Below, one piece after another: positions 37,216 through 49,740 of a DNA stretch of 64,000 nt. How positions within the stretch are numbered: position 1 is the stretch's first letter; each line of letters opens with the position of its first letter. The position numbers were made by a program, and so were the translations under genes. The stretch lies in assembly GCF_910589235.1 (NCBI RefSeq), contig NC_060965.1, forward strand, positions 6,671,755 through 6,735,754, given 5' to 3'. The notes beneath the pieces were generated by a model that was not told the origin of the DNA, did not search any database, and worked only from the letters and a program-made list of their open reading frames with translations. Origin of the DNA: Vespa crabro. Its lineage: Eukaryota > Arthropoda > Insecta > Hymenoptera > Vespidae.

Positions 37216-37505
37216 CTTATACGAGTATACTCTCGTCGACTTTGAGAATCTTCAACCAACGAATATCGTATATATTCTCTCTCTTTCTTTATTTCTTTCT
37301 TTCTCTCTATCTCTCGACTTATAGCTTGGCTTCTGAATCTATGCGGATGCTGGGAAGGAGCTGTGAGATCTCGAACGAGTCTTTGATACCGAGCAACGAA
37401 GACTCGAAGAGAAAGTCTCTTTCTCTCTTTTTTCTATCTTATGGACAACGGAAAAGTTCGATATCATTTTTCTCCATTTTAAGTCATACATATATATATA
37501 TATAC

Positions 37506-37558
<53 letters not shown>

Positions 37559-38709
37559 AAAATATATAAACGTTTTATATATAAGAATACTTACTAAACA
37601 CATGCATCATATTATTATAGTCATCAAACCGGAAATGATTATAGTCTACGATTAAGTACGCTGTGCGACGTAGTCACGGTTTATAAATTATGATGGGATC
37701 GTAGCTCGCAGCTTTCGCCAGTGGTCATTTGGATTACGAGATTTCTTCCTCTGTTCGGTACATACCTACCTACCTACGGCTCGTGGAGACTTCGATACTC
37801 GAATCGCCGCAACCGCAATGTCGGCCTCTCATCCATGCAACATCCTCGACCGCCATTACTAAGGCATGGCGGCGCCACGATTCTCCATGAATTCGCGAGC
37901 CGCGAACTAGAGAGAAATTGATCGTTCAATAAAATCTAAATTGCCTATTACCAACTTTTTTACGCCACTCCCCTCGCCCAATTTTTTTTTTTTTTTTTTT
38001 AACCAGTTTTTACACCAATATCATTCAGTTGATATCTTTTATGACTTTATTACCTCTTATTTCTTTATCTTTTTAAGATTCAAGTTACAAGAAGATGATA
38101 GAGTCATTCTCATTCCTAGTTATTAGACTTTCAAATCTAGTCACGTGGAAATGGAGAGTTCTAAGCTCGAATTTCTTTGTCGGCTATACAGAAAAAAAAT
38201 TATACAGCATGAAATCAGAATTTTCAATATTCCAATCTGGCGCCACTGATCGAACTTATACGTATATCTATGTATAAGTTACGTAAGATTGTGATTATGT
38301 TCTATTATATCGACGTTAGATGATTTCGAAAGTTCGTGCTGAAGAAAGTATGGAATTATTGTGAAAAGATTTAGGATATAAGAAGTATTTGAGATTTTGA
38401 AAGATCGAAATTCTATCTAAAATATAAAATAAATATGTATATCAGCAATGGAATATTATTATTTATGGTTGCTTTTGTATGATTGTTAATAATTTACTTT
38501 ATCAAATAGAACATTTTATTAGAAATGAATAAAGAAGATATAATATACCGAAATAATTGTAATTAACGATTGTCTTTACGTAATTGTTAATAGGTATAAT
38601 ATATCCAATAATTTGTATCTTTTTTATTACATATATGTATATAAAGAATATATTAAGAAATATATACTAAAGAAAAAAATAGATTCTATGCATAATGTTG
38701 AAAAATTAT

Positions 38710-39003
38710 TTAGAATCTACCTATGTTTTTTAATATGATTAAAAATTTTTTAATAAATTTTCGTGCATAGTCAAAAAAACGGATGAACGCAATCCTATAA
38801 GTAATCCCTTCCCATAAACCTAAACCTGTGCCGGGACCTTTACGAATAAAGGACGAGACATCCATAAACTTACTTCGGACCTCAACGCTCACGGGGGTTC
38901 CCGATGGATTTTTCTTTTTAACAGAACAGGCAGGTGCGAAGCGATTTCTATAGTCCTCTCGTCTGTAACGGCCATGGCAACCGTCGACAGGAAAGCTGTT
39001 CAT
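38710..39003 (-). other. Exon-like open frame, unidentified
   Basis: A 97-codon minus-strand frame of normal composition, unlike the low-complexity frames around it. It contains VKKKNPSGTPVSVEVRSKF, then GPGTGLGLWEGITYRIAFIR. Inside it, after GTCCGAA at about 38875, there is a perfect GTAAGT donor consensus, and upstream an acceptor-like CTATAG. It could be an unannotated exon, a conserved noncoding element or chance. I do not recognise a protein family. Confidence 0.2.
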
Positions 39004-40952
39004 GTGGTATTCCTTCGAATCGAATATGTCTATTTAACGTTTTCCTTTCGTTTTCCTTTTTTTTTCTTCTTTTTTCTCTTTTTCTTTTTCCTTCTTTTTT
39101 CTTTTTCCTTTATTTCTTCATCTTCTTAAATAAACACCGCTAGTTTGAGTGCATCATCAAAACTTGCTTTTATTCTAAATTCATTTTGCGACTCTCCTCC
39201 TCGTCCCGACAACTTTTTTTCCCCATCTAGTTCCAAAGAATAAAGTTAACTCACGAATCACGACTTATCGGGATTTCATTCGAAGATGAAACGACCATAA
39301 ACTTTTTGCTCGTTTGTAAGAAAATATATATCCGTGTCTCGAAAACGAGATGAGATTTGTTTAAGATTAAAACAAATCAAAGAATTTGGAGGTTAGAATA
39401 TGATTTCTTCTTTCTTTTCTTTTTTTTTGTTTGTTTGTTCGTTTACGCGTTAACAAGAGACTCATTACTTTATAGTTATAATATTTATAATTATATCTTA
39501 TCTTTTTCCTTTAATATATATGCAACGTAAGAAAACATAAGAGTAATCGATTAACATCGCTACTTCTATTCGAATCACTTTCTTCTGGACTACGCGTTTC
39601 TACTGCGTAAATCTCGGCACGTTCTTCCGCGTCGTTGGAACGAATAAGAATCAAGAGATTGGATTTTACGAAACGGCATTTAAAGTTTCGAGAATTAACT
39701 GTTTTTCAGTTAACAAATAACAAAAGAAGTAAGAAAATACGAAATTGTTTGAATTAAATAATTCCACTGCCTAAACTAAAAAATCTCATATATATATATA
39801 TATGTATGTAGAGGTATATATCTAACTATGCACATAATGCTTCGAATTTCGTTTATTCCAAAAAATGAATGAATGAAAAAGAGGGATAGATAGAGAGAGA
39901 GAGAAAAAAAAACTTAAAATAATGTAAAGTCAGGTGTGTATAAGAAAAACGAAAAAAAATAGTGTAGCAGCAAGGACGACGCACATCCGGCGGAAGTCGA
40001 AGGGCGTCAACTCGTGACGCCAGACACAAGGATTTAGCTTTGTACCTGGATGGTGGCAGGTGAACTACGAGAAAGAGAGGATATAACTGTACCCTTCGTA
40101 GGACTACCATCAAATTCTAGCGATGAATATACACAAATTTTTCCTTCATAGATAATCCTATATTTCCTCTTAGGAGACGATAAGGAAACTCGTTTAACAT
40201 TTTGAATAATGGTACGATGACTTTTTTTCGTAATAACTCGTTCATATTTTCCCTTATTCTTCTTTGAAAAAAGAAGAAGAAAAAGGAAAAGAAAAAAAAT
40301 ACTTAATATCTTCGTCAAAATATATCTGATAATTTTTTATTATACTAAATTTTTCAATACGGACAAAAGTAATAAAAGTAATAATATTATTTTAATTCAA
40401 TAAGATAAAAAACAATATGATATGCTTTATATAGACGGAGAAATGTCGTGAGAAGAAAAGAGATAAAATATAAAAAGGAAAAAAAATAAAAATAAAGATG
40501 AAAATTCGCGCTTATTCTCGCTTACGGATTTCTCGCGTGAGTCATGAAAACGATGTCGAGTTCGACCTTCGAGGTCCTGGCACACACGAGCCGAACCGAT
40601 ACGCATGCGAAATTTCATTCACGTAAGCGTCACGTAGACTCCCTTAACGTTAAAATAACATTCCACGAATAAGGCACGATCGAGCGAGACGATGCCTGGA
40701 CGAAATTTGCACAGAGTCCGTTGGCGTATGTATGTATTTCGGAATTCTCAGGCTGGGTCTTACCTGGACTGAGAATGGATTGGATAAATAGAAGGAAAGA
40801 CGAATGCCGCGTGCATTCGAATTTGTAATGGCGACTGAAGATGACGATCGTTGGAGATTCACGATCGAATCGTTGGTATTATTTTATTTCGGAATGTTAA
40901 AAGAGGATATAGCGGATCATAAGAGTTTTTTTAGATGACTTCACGAAAAAAT

Positions 40953-41172
40953 TATGATTTTTGAGTCATAATGATTCGATTAGAATTAATAATCAAATCT
41001 GACGATTTATAAAAAAATCTGTATTCCAGGAAGTTTCAGACGAACGTTGATATAATTGATTTTTGTTCTTTGAAAATTGAAATCGACTGATTGCAAGAAA
41101 ACTTTCTAGGAAATTGTGATCTTTGAGTCATAATGATATCTTTAGAATTAATGACCACACCTGATGAACCGT
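40953..41172. repeat. Two diverged copies of a ~58-bp element
   Basis: Copy 1 is 40953-41010 and copy 2 is 41115-41172. Both share a block like TTTGAGTCATAATGAT, then TTAGAATTAAT, then TGATGA-like sequence, about 160 bp apart in direct orientation. Confidence 0.75.
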
Positions 41173-41962
41173 GGAAATCTGCTTTTCATCATATACAAAT
41201 TTTTTCGAGGCAGAATTGCACTTTCGTCGAGTCACAGGCTCGCCCCATGTAAGAAATGATGCTTATGCATCGTCCAACGATGCACGTATTTTCTTTCCCA
41301 CATGCTGGAAATGGATGACACGTCTACCTTTCAAGGAACTTCCCAGGATTCCCTTTCGAACGAAGTCGACTGGCGGCTTCGTAACCGATTTTACGCGGCT
41401 AGGTAGGCGTCACTTTACTTGCCGATTTTATTGCTCTCGTAAAATTACTCTTTCATAATGTTTCTCACATCGATAGCAAATTGATCTTTTCTTTCGAACT
41501 TTTATAACTTTTCTTTTTTCTTCCTACATACATAACGCACTATATCTTAATATTTAATAAAAATCGTAATAAATCAAATTAATTAAATTAATTAAAAAGA
41601 GATTAAAAAGATGTTGAGAAAGGCCAATACAATTTAATGATTCACTGACATCAAAGAGCACGAGTATTCTTTGGCAATTAACAAGCATGAGGCTAGCGAG
41701 TCGCGTGTCGCAATTTTTCTGCGGTTGGCTCGATGTGCATCCGGGTTGAAGTATCGTTCAACGAGACGGTATGCATACTAGAGTGATATAACGTACATAT
41801 GTAAACGATCTCATGTTCACAAATTTGAGTAAGGACAATTTAACATTTGGAACTTTGATTTCACGAAACTCTTTCTTTCTCCCTCTCTCTCTCTCTCTTT
41901 CTCAAGCAAGATACGTTGGGATTCCCAAGAAGAAATAATAGGGATCGTCCGATCGAAGAAAT

Positions 41963-41975
41963 CAGAGAGAGAGAT

Positions 41976-42006
<31 letters not shown>

Positions 42007-42033
42007 GAGAAAGAGAGAGAGAGAGTGAGAGAA
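41963..42033. repeat. (GA)n microsatellite
   Basis: GA run with AAAG interruptions. It is preceded by a short CT run at about 41880-41902, giving another inverted CT/GA pair. Confidence 0.9.
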
Positions 42034-42468
42034 AGAAGGAGTAAAAGGCAAGCTCGTTAAACTCGCAACTCCTCATCGGTGAATCTTGAAGATTTACGAG
42101 CAGGATCACGAGGATTAACGAAAGCAGACAAGAGAGACTTGAAGATTTTCCATCTTTCATTCTTCTGGCAATCTCATGATGTAAAAGGGAACATCGAATT
42201 CTCTGGAAGAATCCTACTGGTCCTTCGATACGCAAGGTGCAGCAACAGCACGTTTCTCTTTCCAAGAGAAATATTCGAGCTGAGGGGGTAACAGCGATAA
42301 AAGGGACTTCTCTTTCTCTTTCTCTTGGAGTATAGAAAAAGAGGAAGAAGTAAAAGAAGAAGGCCGTACCCTTCTCGTCGTCGTGACGTCGGCGATTTTC
42401 TTCGAAAAATAAGAGGACACAGTGTCTACGTAGGTATATAGCTACGAGGCCGAGCCTTCACCTCGATC

Positions 42469-42470
<2 letters not shown>

Positions 42471-42523
<53 letters not shown>
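42471..42523. repeat. (TA)n microsatellite
   Basis: Pure TA run, followed by further TA-rich sequence to about 42630. Confidence 0.95.
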
Positions 42524-42527
<4 letters not shown>

Positions 42528-42639
42528 CACATACATATATAAATATATATATAGTATAGTATAAATATATATATATATATCTATAGTATATATACATATA
42601 CCTATATATACGTACAAGACGTATATATAAGAGTATAGG

Positions 42640-42970
42640 TTGCAAAGAAGAAAGAGAGAAAGAGAAAGAGTGAAAAGAGAAGAGGGGAGCAGGCGCGAGA
42701 GATCGGTAGAAGAGGGGTCATTGGTTGTTCGCTCAACGTATGGGAATCGTTATGGACCGACTATAGTCGTTGGAATGCGTTCTTTTTTTCCTTTTTGTGT
42801 CTCCCCGGTATACCTGGCGGCGGCGGTGGCGGCGGCGGCGGCGGTGGTGGTGGTGGCCGCCGCTCTCGCTTCGTGTCGGCGTCGGCGAACCTCTTGCGGG
42901 CAATCCTGTCGGCCGGCGACCGGTAAAACCACGACTACTTATGTGTAAACGCGCGCGCATGTTCTGTCAT
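42640..42970. promoter_or_regulatory. GC island with GGC/GGT repeat
   Basis: A GA-rich lead-in is followed by a GGC/GGT trinucleotide block (42815-42858) and a CpG-rich section to about 42950. The Ala/Val or Arg/Trp frames across it are repeat-driven. Likely promoter-proximal or noncoding exon sequence by composition only. Confidence 0.3.
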
Positions 42971-43622
42971 GTATGTGTGTACGTGTACATACGTTATATG
43001 TAGAAGAAGGAGGATCCAACGAAAGAAGGTATAAGAAGAGATGGGGGAGGGTGTACGAGAAACGAAGGAGCAATGCGCGCGAGCTTACGCGAGAAAGTAC
43101 GAAGATTCACGAACCGACAATATTGCCAACTCGCGCCAACTTGAGAAAGAAAGAAAAAGAAATATATATATATAACATAGAGAGAAAGAGAGAGAGAGAA
43201 GGAAAGGAAAAGGAAAAAAACGTCTTTGTTTTCTATGAAAATCCCATCAATACGATTTATTAACGTGAACAAATATAGTAATAAAATATTGAAAACGTTT
43301 TTTTCTATAATAATCCTTTATATTTGGCGAATAGAAAGAAGTGATACAATTTATTATTAAATAGGTTATTGAAAATGAAAGAGAGAGAGTGGGAGGGAGA
43401 GATGGATCAGAGATTAAGAAAACAAAAAAAAAGGGGGGAGGAAAAGAAGAACAAAGCGACAAAGAAGAATCCGCAAAACGGGCAACGAGCGAAACCGAAT
43501 TCACGGCGTGGCGAGAAAAAGAGGGACGATCGTAGCGAGGAGAGAAGAGACGTAGGTAGTGGAAGGACAGGTACGAGACGTAGTTGCGCGCCTGCATACG
43601 CTTCTCCGGAGAACACAGAGAA

Positions 43623-43669
<47 letters not shown>

Positions 43670-43699
43670 GAGGGATAGAAGGAAGGAGAGAGAGAAACT

Positions 43700-43949
43700 T
43701 TTTTCTCGTGGTAGAACGGTCGACGGTTTCGATGACGTCATGCGCCGTCGAGATTTGAACGAGCCAATCACCGTCGTCGATCCGACACCGACGATCATCC
43801 AGAGTAGGGAAGAAACCTGTCGATTGGTGGGGGTCTCGGCGAGTATGGAGGGAGGGGAGGTCCGCGAAAGGTGCGTGCGGCCCCAGACGTGGGGCGCGGG
43901 GCCAGTTGATCAGTGAGTGCGGTAGTGATCTCATCTCGTACCGCGCCAG
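43700..43949 (+). promoter_or_regulatory. Candidate promoter and first noncoding exon
   Basis: The most promoter-like segment of the gene-poor zone. It has a palindromic CRE TGACGTCA (43733-43740), a CCAAT box (43764-43768), CpG-rich sequence, and an initiator TCAGT (43910-43914). A CAG|GTGTAA splice donor after 43949 would close a 38-nt first exon. It points along the + strand toward the miR-9a hairpin 5.7 kb downstream, so it may drive the primary transcript. There is no transcript evidence. Confidence 0.4.
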
Positions 43950-44080
43950 GTGTAAACTCTTCTCTTCTCTTCTCTCTTCTCTCTTCTCTTTTCTTCTCTC
44001 TTCTCTTCTCTTCTCTTCTCTTTTCTCTTTTCTCCTCTCTTCTTTTCTCATCTCTTCTCTGATTTTCCTTCTTCCTTCTT
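43950..44080. repeat. TTCTC-type pyrimidine repeat
   Basis: Imperfect penta- to heptanucleotide TCTTC/TCTCT array directly after the candidate first exon. (GA)n at 43627-43667 flanks the island on the other side. Confidence 0.85.
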
Positions 44081-47000
44081 CCTTCATATTCTAATCCACG
44101 AATATTCTCTCATTCTTTGTGCTTTTGCTTGAAAAGGAAGAAAGAAGCCTGGTTAAAGGACTTTAACGATTTATCTATCGAAAATGGTATGGATCATCAT
44201 AGATCTCATAACCGATCGAAACATCTCATGCAGATTTTCTTCGCTCATCCTTAATCTTTCTACGTATATATGTAAGTTGAGAAATTTTGTTTTTCTTTTT
44301 TCTTTCTTTTTTTTTTTATTCTTTTTTTATTCTTCTTTCATATTATAACTTATTCAATGATCTTTTGAACGAATAAATCGATCTGTCATTTTAATTTAAC
44401 GTAATGTCGATGGAAAGACGATGGAAAGAATTTTTAACTGGGAATAGAATTGTTGATTTATTCTAAATTATAAATATTCATTTTATAAGGAGGAGAGAAA
44501 CACGCTTGGAACGTTCTCGAGGTCTTTGATCAGGACGAAGCACAAGGTCGTGGCATCTACGCGAGAAGAACTTACCTTTGCCATTTTTATTTTTCTTTTT
44601 CTCTTTTTTTTTTCTTTTTCTTCATAATCCTTGTTCTTCTCTGTCTTCTTTTTTCTTTTTTTCTTCAATTTTAACTCAACATTATATTATAAATTTCTTG
44701 CTGCCTTATTTTCTTTAATTTCTTTAATGTTTTTATCGATAATCAATTAAATTTTCAAAAAAGATAGGAAAGAGAAAAAGTACGAAAATTTCAACCTCCA
44801 ACGAAATATCAGATTGAATGGTTATCGTTATCGATCGAGATTAGAAATTTCCGTTAACATTTTTCTACAAGATAAAAGATGCGACTCGACGATTCCTTGC
44901 GTGATAAAAGATTAAATTAGTCCGCGTATTTTATATCCAACCGATATATCTTTAACTTTGAACTATTCTTTATCCATAGTTATTTTGGTTTGTTTGTTCC
45001 TTTCAACTTTTAAGTTAAGTTTTCGAACGAATAAACATTAACTGATTTAGATGAGAATCCTGTACTAAGAACGGTGAAATATAGTATTCTCGTTATCTCG
45101 ACATTGATTCCATGCTGTTTTTGCCGACTTAGCACAACGTTCGCACTCTCGGTTTGATCTTGAAACCTTTTTTTCCTTTCCTTTTTCTTTTTTTTATTTT
45201 TCATTTTTTCTTTTTCATTTTTTTCTTTCGTTATACTCAATTCTTCTTAAATCTTAAGAATGTCGTTGTTAATTGCTTTAATTTTTTCTTTTCTATGATC
45301 ACACAAAATTTTCAAAATAAAAAATTTTGCAAAAAAAAACAATATAAAAAAAGAAGAAAAAGAAAGAAAAAAAAATTCGATACAAAAAATGTGAACGTTT
45401 AACATTTTCTCAGATGACTATTAGTCATCGTCGAGTTCTAATCCACGACTAATTTGCAAGTCGGTTATATAGTTTATGAACATATTTTAAGTCACGTTCG
45501 TATTATGTATAAGTTTATTCGTCCATAACGCTAATCAATGCATCAACTTACATATCAATTTATTTATTTATGTGTATACATCGAAAATTCACACACTTAG
45601 GGCATGATACATGTACTATATATATATATATATACACCTAACTATTCGTAATATCTTCCTACGTTTTCTCATGAAAGTAAGGAGGAACCTCACTCAAACA
45701 GGATGGACAAAGCCAACCGTTTCGCTACGGTCCTGACTATTACATACGTACATCCATACATACACGCTCATTTATTTCTCCGCTTCGACCCTGTTAATAT
45801 CACGTACGATCTCCGTTCTGCCAGTGAATGCGTTTCAGCTTTATAGTTTACGGGTTCACGGTAGGGCGAGCGAACCCACGGTGCGTTCCTGACACAGAAA
45901 CTTGCCACGAAATTTTACCTAAGAAATTAGTTGAATACTTTTTTTTTCTTAACTACGTTAAGGAAAAAAAAAAGAAAAGAAAAACAAGATATTTGCATTA
46001 TTCGAAATTTGACCTTGAACAATAAAATCGAACGATTAGTTAGATGTTTACCAAATCAGCACGTACTTCGTCTGATTCTATATTTCAAGGTCGTTTACGA
46101 AAATCCATAAATTTTTTTATGACTTCTTTCCTCTTTGTTTTTAAGTAAGATAAGTTCTTTGTATTGGATCCATCAAATATGTCCCGTATCAACTTAATGA
46201 CGATTTCTTCTACCTGGCTCGTTTCATTTTTGCATATGCTGATATTTTTTTATATAAAATTAAAGTCAAGTAGTAAAGCAATTTCTTAAACATGCTTTTC
46301 GTTTTTTTGCTTTTTTTTTTTTCTTTCTCTAACTAGCACGCTTGATACATGTGCGAGATTTAATGTATTTACGTTACGTGTTGAAATGAGATGCTTAGCT
46401 TGGCTTGCCTTGCTTGTTTTCTTGCTTGCTTGCTTCGTATCTATTCGCTTCATTCACTTTTAAATGTTACATGTTAAGCGCGTGTAACAACGAAAAATGT
46501 AAATTTTGGTAATGCTAAAAAATATATTCTTTCGGACAATTTATCGTGGACCTTGAAATTTCTCTAAAACGTTATGTTTTTTGATGTTCCAATCGATCTT
46601 ATCTCATTCGGAATAATATTAGAATACGCATTCGACGTATATTGAAATATCCGAATTTCAATTCGATGATACAAATTTCCCGCCTTTCGAAGGAGAATTA
46701 TAATCATTCTTATTCGGTAATAATATCTTGAAATTGATAATAACAATAAACGAAAGCACTTTTCTTCGTACTATCTCGACAACGATGATGCAGCTGTGTT
46801 TGCATAAATGTCGATGATATGATATAGTATTCTTGAAATAAAAAAAGAAGATATATATATATACCGAAATGACTATATCTTCTTTCGAATCAACCTTTTC
46901 ATTTTCTTTTTTCTCTTCCTTTTTTTTTGTGAACATAAAAGTTGCTTTTCGATTGTTGTTAAAATTTTAACAAATTCGAACGATTTTTATTATCAAAAGC

Positions 47001-47629
47001 CTATCATATATTTTAATATTTTCTAATCGATGAAGTTAACGTTTTCATATTATAATTTTTCATTATATTTTTAGGTTAGATTTCTTTTATATCTTCCCCT
47101 TCCCTCTCTTTCGTAACTTAATTTTGGGACTTATCGTATCTTATATCGAGACTTATCCTGATAATGGCAACATGTTTTAAGCCGCCGGTTTTTCATCGTG
47201 GAAAGACCAAAAACCAGGAAATTAGCAAATCACCCGCGCATAGATAGTATTTTTGTCAATTATCGCGATCAACAAGTGTGTTGAAGCTTATATGTATATA
47301 TATACATACACACATATATATGTATATATTTCTCTTAACTTAGTGATTGCTGACGACTTGATCAGTTACGACCTGGTCGACAGTGTGTAATGGCTCTTAA
47401 AGTTAGTTATAACAACGTTGGTAGACAAATGAACGAATCGAAGGTCGACTTATCGCAAGAGAAAGAGATAGATATTTACCTGTATTTACCGTAGGTACGT
47501 GACGCGTACGATTTCACGGTTTGGATAAGATGGCCGGCGTGTCAATAAGAAAAAGAGACCAGAACGTCGTTTCGTGAGCTTCCTCGTGTCCGCGTACCTG
47601 AGAAAAAAGGGAGAACATCACAGATGTGT

Positions 47630-47689
<60 letters not shown>

Positions 47690-48118
47690 TGTACGTTCAA
47701 GCAAAGCCGCCATTTCTTCATCACTCTTCAAGCTCGTTCACTTTTACTTCGAGAAGATATTTTTAGTATATATCACATTTTTATTATTATTTATATATAA
47801 TGTTAATTAATTACAAAAAGAAATAAAAAGAAATTGTTAAGAATCAATAATTAATATATATATATATATATTATTTTGTCGGTAACGAACGTAATAATTT
47901 TTTAATGTTAGTAATTAACTTATTACGAGAAATTATTATAAAATAATTGTTTATTTGGACTTTTTGTCGCTTGTTGTTTATCGAGCTTATAGGATAAATG
48001 TAAATTTTAAATGATTACTTACCTAGTTCTTATACGTTTGTTAATTTTCTATAACGATCTTAAAAAATCGAGCGTGTTCCTTTCGAAAACAGAAAGTTTT
48101 TGATGTGTGTGTGTGAGT

Positions 48119-48161
<43 letters not shown>

Positions 48162-49046
48162 CGAGTGGATTGGAAAATAAAATAAGATCCGGACACGCGC
48201 GAGCAATATGGCCAGATCATAACTTTCTCCAAATGGAGGTTCTTACGAAACTCTTATACTGGTTTACAATCGACTCGACCCACTCTACTAAGAGAAGAAA
48301 TTTTTTAATCTGTGTTACGAAAATATCATTAATCGATAATTATACTTCGTCAAGTTAGATGTTATGAGTAAATTAGTTTGTAACTTTAAAGGAATGTTTG
48401 ATATTTTTTCTTCTTTTTTTTTTTTTCATTTTTTTTTTCATTTTTTTTTTTATTATCTTAATTTTTTTGTTTGTTTTTAAATTTATAAAGCAATTAATCT
48501 TAGGAAAAAGAATACACTTTGTCGTTACTCATGCTTATATTGCATATTCTGTTCCAGGAATCAATTGGCGCCATATCTAAAGTGACGCATTTTCCGATAA
48601 TTTGAATACATTCATTTTAACGTGGAATTATAGATGATACTTGAAAAGATATAAGCTCCTTCTAAGAGAAATAATTACATCGTCTAATTGTACTCATTAA
48701 TTAACTTCCACTAACAAGTTTCGTAACAATATGTTATTAAAATAACGATTCTGCTCAACTCATATTATTATTCGTCTTGCTTAACATAACTTTTAAAATA
48801 TTAATTAATTAATTAATTAATTAATTAGCATAAATGTTTGCAGTAATTTGCAAAGTGAAATTTCTACTAAATTTTATATTGCGTTTTAGTAAATATCACT
48901 ACTTTTTTTTTTCGATTTCTTCCGTTTCTCAATGAAAAATTATTTTTGTAGCCTAAAAATTTATCTCGTGTAACAGTTCTCATATACTAGTTTATGAGAT
49001 TATACCGGCTTGGACCTTGTCTCTCTCTCTCTCCTCTCTCTCTCTT

Positions 49047-49083
<37 letters not shown>

Positions 49084-49639
49084 CTCTCTCTAAGCCACGG
49101 ATTAACTTTCACTCTGAAATGTCAACGACTGTGTTTCACTTTTCACAGACACCCGACGTGCATATCAATCAATTCATGCAGTACGACAAAGGAACAATTG
49201 TTATAAAACGATTTACAATTTCTCTCTTATCTATTTCCTTTTCTGTTGCAGAAAGAAAGAAAAAAAGAAAAAGAGAAGAACGAAGAAAAGAATTCGAATA
49301 CAATACGAAAATATTTTTTATTTGCCTACGACGCGGAAGAGAAGCTGTCACTTATTCCGATGCAAAATTGACGAGTCATCGATAATGACAACATATGAAA
49401 ATAATTTATATTGAATAGAACTTATCGAAACCGGTACAAACGATACGAAAATATTAAATAAAATTTATCTATCGTAAAATAATATTATCGAGTTTAGTTA
49501 ATGAAAAGATAAAAAAAAAAGAAAACGATATTAATTATTATAACGCAAATAATATGAAAGTTGATTTAGTTTGATTATATTTTTGAGGAAGAAAGAAGAA
49601 AAAAAAAAATATATTTTTCTGATGACACCCAAAGGATGA
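44081..49639 (+). other. Region between candidate promoter and miR-9a
   Basis: AT-rich with no protein gene seen. It includes (GT)n at 47625-47693, (GA)n at 48116-48165, CT runs at 49018-49091, and an (AATT)n tract at about 48803-48828. If the 43.9-kb promoter guess is right, this is intron or exon of the primary miR-9a transcript. Confidence 0.35.
47625..47693. repeat. (GT)n microsatellite
   Basis: GT run of about 30 units with one TA interruption near the end. Confidence 0.95.
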
Positions 49640-49740
49640 GAAGATCCTGGTGCGGACATTTTCTTTGGTTATCTAGCTGTATGAGTTTTGTTCGACATCA
49701 TAAAGCTAGGTTACCGGAGTTAAGCTCCTCGCCATATCAA
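49640..49740 (+). ncRNA. mir-9a: miR-9a precursor
   Basis: The 5' arm at 49662-49684 is an exact copy of the conserved animal miR-9 mature sequence (it starts TCTTTGGTTATCTAGC). The 3' arm at 49700-49722 (ATAAAGCTAGGTTACCGG at its start) is the partner strand of the miR-9 family and pairs with it through CUAGCU/AGCUAG and the flanking bases. The loop of about 15 nt contains GTTTTGTTCGACATC. miR-9a in insects restrains senseless and other neural genes to limit sensory-organ precursor number. It stands alone here, consistent with the solitary miR-9a of other insects. The transcript ends are unknown; the bounds are the approximate hairpin. Confidence 0.95.

Larger units (their letters stand above)
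37560..41962. other. Gene-poor stretch
   Basis: Holds a GC-richer block at 37650-37920, an exon-like minus-strand segment at 38710-39003 (listed separately), non-repetitive moderately GC segments at 39970-40120, 40500-40880 and 41190-41450, and a duplicated element at 40953-41172. No protein gene is supported. The non-repetitive blocks are the best places to look for conserved enhancers. Confidence 0.45.

Noticed and set aside
36687..37259. 190-codon minus frame
   Set aside because: Built from Arg-Glu and Ser-Leu repeats of GA/CT microsatellites.
41171..41458. 95-codon + frame in the gene desert
   Set aside because: Composition is near normal, but there are no flanking splice sites or family matches; it is kept only as part of a possible conserved noncoding block.
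42640..42948. 102-codon + frame with an Ala/Val run
   Set aside because: Driven by the GGC/GGT repeat, and equally open in other frames.
43407..44087. 226-codon minus frame and overlapping + frames
   Set aside because: Crosses two microsatellites and a CpG island; the sequence looks like a promoter, not a coding region.
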